From Halarchaeoplasma sp046498385 (GTDB lineage Archaea; Thermoplasmatota; Thermoplasmata; Halarchaeoplasmatales; Halarchaeoplasmataceae), in assembly GCA_046498385.1 (NCBI GenBank), contig JAWOAU010000046.1, positions 1 to 19,593 of the forward strand: a DNA stretch of 19,593 bases. Direction: 5' to 3'. Both the position numbers and the translations under genes were made by a program. Within the stretch, counting starts at the first letter, position 1. Each line of letters begins with the position of its first letter. Positions 8,124 to 14,748 of the stretch are shown in pieces. The notes below the pieces were generated by a model that was given only the letters and a program-made list of their open reading frames with translations, was not told the DNA's origin and searched no databases.

Positions 8124-9343
8124 AGGCATATATTTTGGCAGCCGGTCAGGGAACAAGGATGCAGCCCCTAACGGAAAGGACTCCAAAACCACTGCTACCG
8201 GTGGCGGGAAAACCGGTACTACAGCACACAATCGATAACCTAAAGGAGTACATCGATGAACTGATCATACTGGTTGGATGGAGGGCGAAGAGGTTGAAAG
8301 ATGACATCGAAACCTACGACATACCTGTGACTTACGTAAGGCAGGAAGAGCAGCTGGGTACCGCCGATGCGGTGAGAAGGGTAGAACCCTATGTGGACGA
8401 CGCTTTCCTTTGTTTGAACGGGGACGTTATAGTATCAAAGGCGGCCATGGCCGACTTCGTAAATGCTTTTAAAAACCCATCCCGCTCTATAATGGGTTTG
8501 GTTAAAGTTGACGATCCTCAAGGATACGGTATCATCGAAACAAAGGACGGTTCCATAAAAAACATTATTGAAAAGCCCGAACATCCCACCGGCAACCTGG
8601 CGAATGCAGGGATATATGGATTTGATCAGGATATCTTCGAAGCAATAGAGAACACCGAACTCTCACATCGGGGTGAATACGAGATAACGGACTCTCTCAA
8701 ATATATCATTAAAAAACAAGGTTTAGGATATCATCTTTTACCGGAAGCCCATTGGGTGGAGATAAGCAGACCGTGGGATCTTCTAGCCGCCAACAAGCGG
8801 GTGACCGATCTCATGGAGATGAAAGAAAAAAGAGATGGTACCGTAGAAGATAACGTCCACCTGGAAGGATGGGTATCCGTGGAAAAGGGTGCTAGGATCA
8901 GGGAGGGAAGCTACATAATAGGACCCGCCCACATAGGTAAAGACGCAGATATAGGCCCAAATGCATTCATCAGAGGATGTACTTCCATCGGAGCCCGGTG
9001 CAGGATAGGAGGGGCGGTAGAGGTAAAAAACTGCATTATCATGGAAGATACCAACATACCGCATCACAACTACATAGGTGACAGCGTCGTCGGAAGGAAC
9101 TGCAACTTCGGTTCGGGAACAAAAGTGGCCAACTTGAGGTTGGATGAAAAGGAGATAGTAGTCACACATAGGGGTAAAAAAATGAATACCGGCCTCCGCA
9201 AACTCGGGGTTATTATGGGCGACGACGTGAAAACCGGTATCAACAGTATGATAAACGTAGGAACGATAATCGGTCAAGGCACCTTTATCGGTCCCGGGGC
9301 CAAGGCATCGGGAGAGTTAGGCCAAAAAAGTTGGATACAATGA
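8120..9343 (+). CDS. Bifunctional sugar-1-phosphate nucleotidylyltransferase/acyltransferase (GlmU-like)
   Basis: A two-domain protein of 407 residues. The N-terminal ~235 residues are a nucleotidyltransferase that joins a sugar-1-phosphate to UTP or dTTP: LAAGQGTRMQPLT at residue 6, KPLLPVAGKP, LNGDVIV near 97, and IEKPEHP near 151. The C-terminal ~160 residues form a left-handed beta-helix of hexapeptide repeats (IIGPAHIGKDADIGPNAFI and following). PHHNYIGDSVVGRNCNFGSG resembles the acetyltransferase active site of GlmU, including the histidine. The Sulfolobus enzyme ST0452 has this architecture and makes UDP-GlcNAc. ATGA overlap with the mutase gene and ATGA overlap with the glycosyltransferase show translational coupling. 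The likely product is UDP-GlcNAc or a related amino sugar. Confidence 0.9.
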   Translation: MKAYILAAGQGTRMQPLTERTPKPLLPVAGKPVLQHTIDNLKEYIDELIILVGWRAKRLKDDIETYDIPVTYVRQEEQLGTADAVRRVEPYVDDAFLCLNGDVIVSKAAMADFVNAFKNPSRSIMGLVKVDDPQGYGIIETKDGSIKNIIEKPEHPTGNLANAGIYGFDQDIFEAIENTELSHRGEYEITDSLKYIIKKQGLGYHLLPEAHWVEISRPWDLLAANKRVTDLMEMKEKRDGTVEDNVHLEGWVSVEKGARIREGSYIIGPAHIGKDADIGPNAFIRGCTSIGARCRIGGAVEVKNCIIMEDTNIPHHNYIGDSVVGRNCNFGSGTKVANLRLDEKEIVVTHRGKKMNTGLRKLGVIMGDDVKTGINSMINVGTIIGQGTFIGPGAKASGELGQKSWIQ

Positions 9344-10464
9344 AGATAGCGCAGGTTACACCATATATGTACCCCCACCTAGGGGGAGTAGAGTCACACG
9401 TCCTAGAGCTGTCCAAATATCTGAAAAAAAGAGGACACGAGGTTTTCATCGTCACCACGTTACTTGAAGACACGAAAGAAAGAGAGATCATAGAGGGGGT
9501 GCCCGTTATAAGGGTCAAACCCCTATTCATACAGCTATCTACACCTGTAGTTCTCGAGCTGGAAAAAGCACTACTCAAGGAAGAGTGTGATATAATACAT
9601 GCACATTCACCGCCCCCCTTGATGGATTTTTTTAGTGTCAGGGCGGCCGATAAAAAGAAAGTTCCCTTCGTGCTCACATATCACTGTGACCTGGAGATAC
9701 CGAATATTTTCGGCCCGCTGATAGTACAATTATATCAAAGAACCTTGGGTACCTATACCGTAAACAAAGCCGATAAGATAATAACCACCACCCATACCTA
9801 CGGAGCGACCTCCAGGGCGGTTTGGTATCGGGACTCCGATATCATACCAAACGCGGTTGATGCAGAAAGATTCCACCCCTCCAACTCACCGGGTAACATA
9901 AGGAAAAAACTGGGCATAGAAGGGGATGAACACATGGTCCTCTACGTAGGCAGGATAGTTTACCATAAGGGCCTAGAACATCTGGTGGAATCCGCATCTT
10001 ACCTTGAAGACGATGTGAAATATGTTATCGGAGGTACTGGTAATTTTAGGCCCGAACTTGAAAAGCTGATAAAAAAACACGATCTCCGGGACCGCATAAT
10101 ATTCCCCGGGCGTATCCCTAATTCGGAACTGCCGAAGTATTATGCCGCAGCAGACGTATTCGTCCTCCCATCGGTATCCCGACTGGAGGCCTTCGGTATA
10201 GTTGCACTAGAGGCCATGGCCTCGGCTACTCCGGTGGTAGTTTCGGATATCCCCGGTGTCAGGGAAGTGATCACCGAAGGCGTCCACGGCCTTTTGTCGG
10301 AACCGCTCAACCCAGCTAACCTCGCCGGTAAGATACGGACTATACTCCGGAATCCCGAACTGGGAGAAAAGATGGGAAAGATGGGAAGAAAGCGCATAGA
10401 AGAAAATCTTACATGGGACATCGTGGCGGAGCAGATCGAAAAGATTTACGAAGATCTCCTCTGA
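9340..10464 (+). CDS. Glycosyltransferase family 4
   Basis: A GT-B fold retaining glycosyltransferase of 374 residues. The N-terminal acceptor-side motif is PYMYPHLGGVESHVLELS near residue 10, with the glycine loop and the HxxxL pattern. The donor-binding half has YVGRIVYHKGLEHLVES near 210 and the GT4 signature EAFGIVALEAMASATPVVVS near 285, containing the E-x7-E pair that holds the nucleotide sugar. There are no membrane segments, so it would act at the inner face of the membrane on a lipid or protein acceptor. The start is placed at ATGAAG (9340), which overlaps the upstream stop by ATGA; a TTG three codons earlier is also in frame. As last gene of the operon it probably uses the sugar made by its neighbours; the acceptor is unknown. 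Confidence 0.9.
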   Translation: MKIAQVTPYMYPHLGGVESHVLELSKYLKKRGHEVFIVTTLLEDTKEREIIEGVPVIRVKPLFIQLSTPVVLELEKALLKEECDIIHAHSPPPLMDFFSVRAADKKKVPFVLTYHCDLEIPNIFGPLIVQLYQRTLGTYTVNKADKIITTTHTYGATSRAVWYRDSDIIPNAVDAERFHPSNSPGNIRKKLGIEGDEHMVLYVGRIVYHKGLEHLVESASYLEDDVKYVIGGTGNFRPELEKLIKKHDLRDRIIFPGRIPNSELPKYYAAADVFVLPSVSRLEAFGIVALEAMASATPVVVSDIPGVREVITEGVHGLLSEPLNPANLAGKIRTILRNPELGEKMGKMGRKRIEENLTWDIVAEQIEKIYEDLL

Positions 10465-10848
10465 TCAGGATATAACTTCCAGCGGTGTCTCTTTTCCCTT
10501 CCAATCATATGCTTTCCAGCTGTTCTCATCGTAGGGCCAGCCCGCTATTATATGGACCCTACCGTACTTTCCGAACATGATGAGGTCCTTACCAGAAGGT
10601 GATATGTTGCTGGAAGGATGACTGTGTACCACACCGACCATGGAATAATCTATGGGAAGGTTGTGTAGTCTCAGCAGAGCACTGGTATTACCGGAAATAG
10701 TACCGGGTACCAATATGAGTTCGGATATCAGACCGTCGATCTCCCTCATACCTGCTGCAAACTCCCGAGGGTGGGCATCCTTTGCACACTCCATGATCAA
10801 CTTCAGCGTACGTTTGGTGATCCCTTTGATCTTTTTTTTACCCAACAT
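10465..10848 (-). CDS. JAMM/MPN+ metalloprotease (archaeal Rpn11-like)
   Basis: A 127-residue JAB1/MPN/Mov34 domain. The zinc motif is HSHPSSNISPSGKD near residues 76-89, giving H-x-H plus the later Ser and Asp; an upstream acidic residue in EFAAGMREIDG would supply the catalytic Glu. Archaeal members, such as the Haloferax and Pyrococcus enzymes, remove ubiquitin-like SAMP proteins from targets or process sulfur-carrier proteins. This gene starts five bases after the NAD kinase stop, with GAGGT ahead of the ATG, so it belongs to that operon. Its stop abuts the stop of the convergent glycosyltransferase with no spacer, the two forming TGATCA. The substrate cannot be read from the sequence. 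Confidence 0.88.
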   Translation of the reverse strand: MLGKKKIKGITKRTLKLIMECAKDAHPREFAAGMREIDGLISELILVPGTISGNTSALLRLHNLPIDYSMVGVVHSHPSSNISPSGKDLIMFGKYGRVHIIAGWPYDENSWKAYDWKGKETPLEVIS

Positions 10849-10853
10849 GGTCT

Positions 10854-11675
10854 TTACCTCGATACAAGTTTTTTTGCCACCCTCGCGTAAAAGTCTTTGT
10901 CAAAAACGATGAATTTTGCAAGGGTATCACCCAGGGCAAACCTTATGTCATCCTTGTGGTCCACCTGTATCTCTCTCTGACCGTCCAGTACAAGAAGACA
11001 ACTCTTGTCCTTTTCTGTAAGTATCACCCTTATATCTTGGTTAACTGGAACCACATAGGGTTTAGTGGACAGTTTAAAAGGCGAGATGGGAACTAGGACG
11101 AAGGCATCCACCGAGGGATGAAGAATGGGACCTCCCGAACTCATAGAGTAACAGGTAGAGCCCGTGGGGGTAGAGACTATAACACCATCCGCTCTGAATC
11201 TTTCTACCCTGCTTTCGCCTTGGTATACCACGAATTCACGTATCTTAGCCACCTTGTCCGTATGGACAACGGCTTCGTTGGTACACTCGATTATCTCCTC
11301 ACCGTTCAATATTGCCTTTATCTTGATGCGCTCATCCAAAAGGTAATCCCCATCGGCATAATTTCTCAAAGCATATTCCACTTTTTCAACATCTATGGAA
11401 GTGAGGAAACCGAGCCGGCCTGTATTCACCCCTAATATTTTTTTATCTGTGTTTTGAAGCAGCCGTAATATGGTCCCGTCTCCCCCGAAGGCCATGACAA
11501 AGTCCAATTCGGCGGAGCTTATTTCAGCAAAAGAATAGGGAGTTTTACCAAGCATCTCTGCCGCGATCTTGTGAAACATCAGAGTGTCTATAAGTGGGTT
11601 TTCCTCTAGTTTGTTTAATATCTTCTTTATTTTTTCGTTAAAACGGGTCCCGTACACGCCCACCCTTATGCTCAT
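10854..11675 (-). CDS. NAD kinase
   Basis: Phosphorylates NAD to NADP, using ATP or polyphosphate. The 273-residue protein has the diagnostic GGDGTILRLL near residue 64, the loop GVNTGRLGFLTSI near 82, the CTNEAVV motif near 131, and the glycine-rich TPTGSTCYSMSSGGPILHP near 169; the C-terminal half forms the usual beta-sandwich ending in DGQREI. Length and order fit archaeal NAD kinases. Its ATG overlaps the stop of the upstream phosphatase (ATGA), and the JAMM protease gene follows after five bases. The overlap mirrors the fused phosphatase/NAD kinase MJ0917 of Methanocaldococcus. Confidence 0.95.
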   Translation of the reverse strand: MSIRVGVYGTRFNEKIKKILNKLEENPLIDTLMFHKIAAEMLGKTPYSFAEISSAELDFVMAFGGDGTILRLLQNTDKKILGVNTGRLGFLTSIDVEKVEYALRNYADGDYLLDERIKIKAILNGEEIIECTNEAVVHTDKVAKIREFVVYQGESRVERFRADGVIVSTPTGSTCYSMSSGGPILHPSVDAFVLVPISPFKLSTKPYVVPVNQDIRVILTEKDKSCLLVLDGQREIQVDHKDDIRFALGDTLAKFIVFDKDFYARVAKKLVSR

Positions 11676-12424
11676 GGAAGCGCCTCCATCAGACCCGGGT
11701 CTCTAACGGCGATAACATCCCGTCTCACCTTGGGATCCAAGGGCATATTCAGCGGCTCATGGTCACCACCATAAACCTCCCCTCCCGCCTCTCGGAGTAT
11801 AAGAGTAGATGCCGCTATATCCGTTATCCTCAGACTCCTGCGCATATCCACCGTTTTCATGTAGTATAAATCCAAGGCACCACTGGCTACCATGGACATT
11901 TCCAGGGCCGCCGAGCCCAAGGAACGGGTCCTTCTAGGTAAGGCCGCAACCTTAAAGCAATCCGGGTGAGCTTCTTTGCCCATATATACTGAAAAATTCA
12001 TGCTGTTTTTTTTAGGAGCAAAACTTCTATTCCTACCTTTCACCGCATAAAACTCCGTTCCCACTGGTAAGTTCATCACGTAACCGACCTCCACACCTCT
12101 TAAGTCCGTAGGCGTGTAGGCCAGGGACACGGCATAGAAAGGTATACCCAGTACCGCGTTGCTGGTACCGTCGATAGGGTCCATTATCACGGTCCCCTCT
12201 GAGTCACCCTCTATGAAACCCGCCTCCTCGCTGAGTATGGAAAAATCATGCGTTTCCATCAAAAATTCTACCGCAGTATTTTCCGCCATCTGATCTATCT
12301 TTTTGATAGGAGTGCCGTCGGCCCCAGTTCCGACCTTTTTTCCCATATCTATCTCCGAAGGCATTATCACATCCCGCACCTTCTTGGCACAACCTTGAAA
12401 AGACCGGAGTATGGTTTCTCTCAT
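11672..12424 (-). CDS. Inositol monophosphatase-family phosphatase (possible NADP phosphatase/FBPase)
   Basis: A 250-residue Mg-dependent, lithium-sensitive-type phosphatase of the IMPase superfamily. Metal-binding residues are intact: SEEAGF near residue 65, DPIDGTSN near 82, and a final Asp in RITDIAAS near 205, where the family usually has WDxAA; Leu-Arg-Ile-Thr replaces the Trp. GSAALEM near 170 and REAGGEVYGG are also typical. Archaeal members hydrolyse inositol-1-phosphate, fructose-1,6-bisphosphate or NADP. Translational overlap with NAD kinase, in the same order as in the fused MJ0917, makes NADP phosphatase a good hypothesis, though fructose bisphosphatase or inositol phosphatase remain possible. 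The mRNA is probably leaderless, as TATTTAAA lies 24-31 bases before the ATG. Confidence 0.9.
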   Translation of the reverse strand: MRETILRSFQGCAKKVRDVIMPSEIDMGKKVGTGADGTPIKKIDQMAENTAVEFLMETHDFSILSEEAGFIEGDSEGTVIMDPIDGTSNAVLGIPFYAVSLAYTPTDLRGVEVGYVMNLPVGTEFYAVKGRNRSFAPKKNSMNFSVYMGKEAHPDCFKVAALPRRTRSLGSAALEMSMVASGALDLYYMKTVDMRRSLRITDIAASTLILREAGGEVYGGDHEPLNMPLDPKVRRDVIAVRDPGLMEALP

Positions 12425-12447
12425 ATGTTTAAGGATTGGACAGGAGG

Positions 12448-12457
12448 TTTAAATATC
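12448..12457 (-). promoter_or_regulatory. TATA box of the phosphatase-NAD kinase-JAMM operon
   Basis: The minus strand reads GATATTTAAA. Transcription would start at about 12427-12424, that is on or next to the ATG, giving a leaderless mRNA for the first gene of the operon. Confidence 0.6.
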
Positions 12458-12580
12458 CTTTGTCAGGAGTATATTCGGGCCGACGATCGCACCCTTTTAT
12501 CTCTAACCTGAAAACTGTGCCCGAGCAGCGCGGGGGACGGGGCGTCAAGAGCTGTTTCACTTCGGCAGTAAGGGAAAGTG

Positions 12581-12588
12581 TTTATATA
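12581..12588 (+). promoter_or_regulatory. TATA box of the CPBP protease gene
   Basis: TTTATATA lies 21-28 bases before the ATG at 12609, a spacing that predicts a leaderless mRNA starting at or next to the A of the start codon. No Shine-Dalgarno sequence is visible. Confidence 0.65.
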
Positions 12589-12608
12589 ACGATTTACAAT
12601 CCGGTACC

Positions 12609-13838
12609 ATGAGATGTCCAGATTGCGGTAGTCCGATGAAAGGGAAGGACTGCCCCTACTGCGGATATGGTATTATCACCAAGGAAAAGGACGAAGGTGA
12701 CAATTTTATAAAAAATATCCGATATATACTTGTGATTACCATGATTATTTCCTTTACCATATATCTGATAGTTTCCACCGCAGTGATGATTTTATCCACT
12801 ACCCATGCATATTCTTATACCACTGAGGGAAGCGAGTGGTTTTATATGGTGCTTTTATTGCCCATCGGTATAGCAAAATTGAGCGGCCTTGGCCTAACCG
12901 TTTTCTATTTTCTGCTAATAGCAGCAGTGATAATTTCTTTGGCATATCTACTTTACCGCAGTGCGGATTTTTTGGCGGATGTTGACTTTAAGGATCTTAA
13001 AAAAAAAGAGCTTTCACCAAAGATCATGGACCAACCCCTGACACGTCTAGCATTGATGTTCTGCGTAATGACCTTTTTATCTTATCTTTATTTCATCCTC
13101 ATTGGATTAGCCGGAACTGCTCCAACAACCCCACCTATAGAAAGTGAGCCCTTCGGTAAGATCGTATACGTTTTGACCCAAGCATCGGTATGGGAAGAAA
13201 TAATGTTCAGATCACTCTACTTCGGAGTACCCATGATGATATATGGTTATTCAAAAAATGACCCAGATGCATGGAAAAATCTGTTCGGAGGTTTCGGTAC
13301 AGAAGACGGACCGGTTCTTCCACTTATACTGCTTTCATCCTTCATATTCTCTATCGGACACCTGGGCGACGGATGGGATCTGTTTAAATTTCCACAGGTA
13401 TTCATAGGCGGGCTAATATTTGGATACCTCTTCACCAAGGACGGTCTGTACTCCTGCATAATCTTTCACTTTGCATGGGACTATACGTACATCTTCGGTC
13501 AAATATCTCCCGAAGTTTCCGCCGTGGTAAGTATAGTAATATTAGCCTGGATGGGTATAGGTGTTTATTTCACCTATCATTATCTAAAAACCGGTTTTGG
13601 TTGGCTTAAGAACAAAAAGAAAAAGAGGAAGACATACCAAGAAAAAGAGGAGGAGGTCGATCTGCTCCAGAACGCTGGTTTTATTTGTTCTAACTGCAGA
13701 AGTTACAAAGCCGTCTATACCCCGGAAGGTAAATTAAAGTGTAAAATCTGCGGAAATGAAACTGAACTATCTACAAACGATTCATTCAGAAAATTGAAGC
13801 CAGGGGAAACAAAGCGTATGTGGCCCCCGATCGACTAA
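12609..13838 (+). CDS. CPBP-family intramembrane metalloprotease with two zinc ribbons
   Basis: A 409-residue membrane protein. The N-terminus is a short zinc ribbon, CPDCGSPMKGKDCPYCG. About eight hydrophobic segments follow. The CPBP (CAAX protease/bacteriocin-processing, Abi) motifs are present in order: WEEIMFRSLYFG near residue 196 (EExxxR motif), FIFSIGHLGDG near 247 (FxxxH motif), and IIFHFAWDY near 288 (HxxxD/N type). The C-terminal ~75 residues are cytoplasmic, with a Lys-rich linker and a second zinc ribbon, CSNCRSYKAVYTPEGKLKCKICG. Family members cleave prenylated or other membrane-bound proteins; prenyl CAAX processing is not expected in archaea, so the substrate is unknown. It is a single gene with its own promoter, divergent from the NAD kinase operon. 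A zinc ribbon at both ends is unusual to my knowledge. Confidence 0.88.
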   Translation: MRCPDCGSPMKGKDCPYCGYGIITKEKDEGDNFIKNIRYILVITMIISFTIYLIVSTAVMILSTTHAYSYTTEGSEWFYMVLLLPIGIAKLSGLGLTVFYFLLIAAVIISLAYLLYRSADFLADVDFKDLKKKELSPKIMDQPLTRLALMFCVMTFLSYLYFILIGLAGTAPTTPPIESEPFGKIVYVLTQASVWEEIMFRSLYFGVPMMIYGYSKNDPDAWKNLFGGFGTEDGPVLPLILLSSFIFSIGHLGDGWDLFKFPQVFIGGLIFGYLFTKDGLYSCIIFHFAWDYTYIFGQISPEVSAVVSIVILAWMGIGVYFTYHYLKTGFGWLKNKKKKRKTYQEKEEEVDLLQNAGFICSNCRSYKAVYTPEGKLKCKICGNETELSTNDSFRKLKPGETKRMWPPID

Positions 13839-13911
13839 CGTATAGGAAGGGAGAGGAATAAGAGGATTCCTTTGCCCGTGTTTTTGACAGTATTATCTTC
13901 TCGATCCGGGG

Positions 13912-13924
13912 AAAAAGATAAATG
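13912..13924 (+). promoter_or_regulatory. TATA-like box of the atpD operon
   Basis: AAAAAGATAAATG lies 27-39 bases before the ATG at 13951, a fair match to an archaeal TATA box at the usual distance for a short leader. It is weaker than the other promoters here. Confidence 0.4.
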
Positions 13925-13950
13925 CACCTTATCGTTGTTTTAGCGGTTAC

Positions 13951-14583
13951 ATGGCCGATCGACTTGAGGATGTAAAACCGACAAGGATGGAACTGCTCCG
14001 CGTACGCAAAAGAAAGATGCTAGCGGAGAACGGGCATGAGCTTCTCAGTGAAAAGAAGGACGCATTGATCAACGAATTCTTTAAAATAGTCGATAAAAGA
14101 AAGGGACTCAGGAAAGAACTGAACTCTCTGCTAAAGGACAGCTATAGAACACTAATGGAAGCCCAGATGATAATGGGTAAAAAGGAGATAAGCAGTATCT
14201 CCAAAGGTGCGGTACCCATGGAAGATCTCTCCCCTGGGGGAAACAGTATAATGGGTGTTTCAGTACCATCTTTTGAAATAAGCATTCCTAAGAGTAAGTT
14301 CTACGGGTATGCCGAAACCTCGGTAAAGCTCGACGAGGCGATCAACAATTTCAGACATGCGTTGGAGCTGTCCCTTAAGGTCGCCGAAGTTGAAGGAAAG
14401 CTTAATCGCCTGGCAGACGAGATAGAGAAGGCAAAACGCAGAGTGAACGCACTAGAATATATTTACATACCTAAGCTGGAGGCCACCATTACCTATATAG
14501 AGAGACAGATAGAGGAAAGGGAAAGGGAGGATTTCTTCAGGCGTAAGAAGATAAAGGCCATTATGGAACGAAGGGAAGGATGA
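13951..14583 (+). CDS. atpD: A/V-type ATP synthase subunit D
   Basis: Subunit D is the central-stalk coiled coil that turns inside the catalytic head of the archaeal ATP synthase. The 210-residue protein starts with the family motif VKPTRMELLRVRKRK, then ENGHELLSEKKDALINEF. Two long helices, residues about 10-75 and 125-200, form the antiparallel coil; the middle section with GVSVPSFEI is the expected non-helical head. The C-terminal half (RVNALEYIYIPKLEATITYI) carries the conserved ALE.I.IP motif. The rest of the atp operon is not in the window, so subunit D is separated from at least its nearest partners. A 53-residue membrane protein and hutI follow in tight coupling. Confidence 0.95.
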   Translation: MADRLEDVKPTRMELLRVRKRKMLAENGHELLSEKKDALINEFFKIVDKRKGLRKELNSLLKDSYRTLMEAQMIMGKKEISSISKGAVPMEDLSPGGNSIMGVSVPSFEISIPKSKFYGYAETSVKLDEAINNFRHALELSLKVAEVEGKLNRLADEIEKAKRRVNALEYIYIPKLEATITYIERQIEEREREDFFRRKKIKAIMERREG

Positions 14584-14586
14584 ACC

Positions 14587-14748
14587 GTGAAGAGCATACT
14601 AGAGAGGTATTTCGATACGCCCGATAAAAGGACCAAGCTGTACTTGTTGATAACTTTCTCCCAAATATGGGCCACCATCGCCCTCGTCATCGGGTTCATA
14701 GTTTTCCTTTTTTTACTTTTAAGAGAGTTGAACATACTGGTGATATGA
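14587..14748 (+). CDS. Small single-pass membrane protein coupled to atpD and hutI
   Basis: A 53-residue reading frame with GTG start, four bases after the atpD TGA; GGAAGGA seven bases upstream serves as ribosome binding site. Its last four bases (ATGA) overlap the start of hutI. The first ~20 residues are charged (VKSILERYFDTPDKRTKLYL). Then comes one strongly hydrophobic segment of about 24 residues (ATIALVIGFIVFLFLLL), ending in a short RELNILVI tail. The layout suggests a single-pass, N-in protein. I do not recognise the family. Position directly after subunit D raises the possibility of an ATP synthase accessory or assembly factor. Coupling at both ends makes it very likely to be translated. 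Confidence 0.7.
   Translation: MKSILERYFDTPDKRTKLYLLITFSQIWATIALVIGFIVFLFLLLRELNILVI

Noticed and set aside
9285..9677. Antisense frame of 130 codons across the GlmU/GT4 junction
   Set aside because: A shadow of two well-supported genes, with low-complexity Ser/Phe-rich translation and no promoter or binding site.
12425..12608. Possible tRNA in the GC-rich intergenic block
   Set aside because: No acceptor stem, T-loop GTTCRANNC or anticodon arm could be fitted on either strand.
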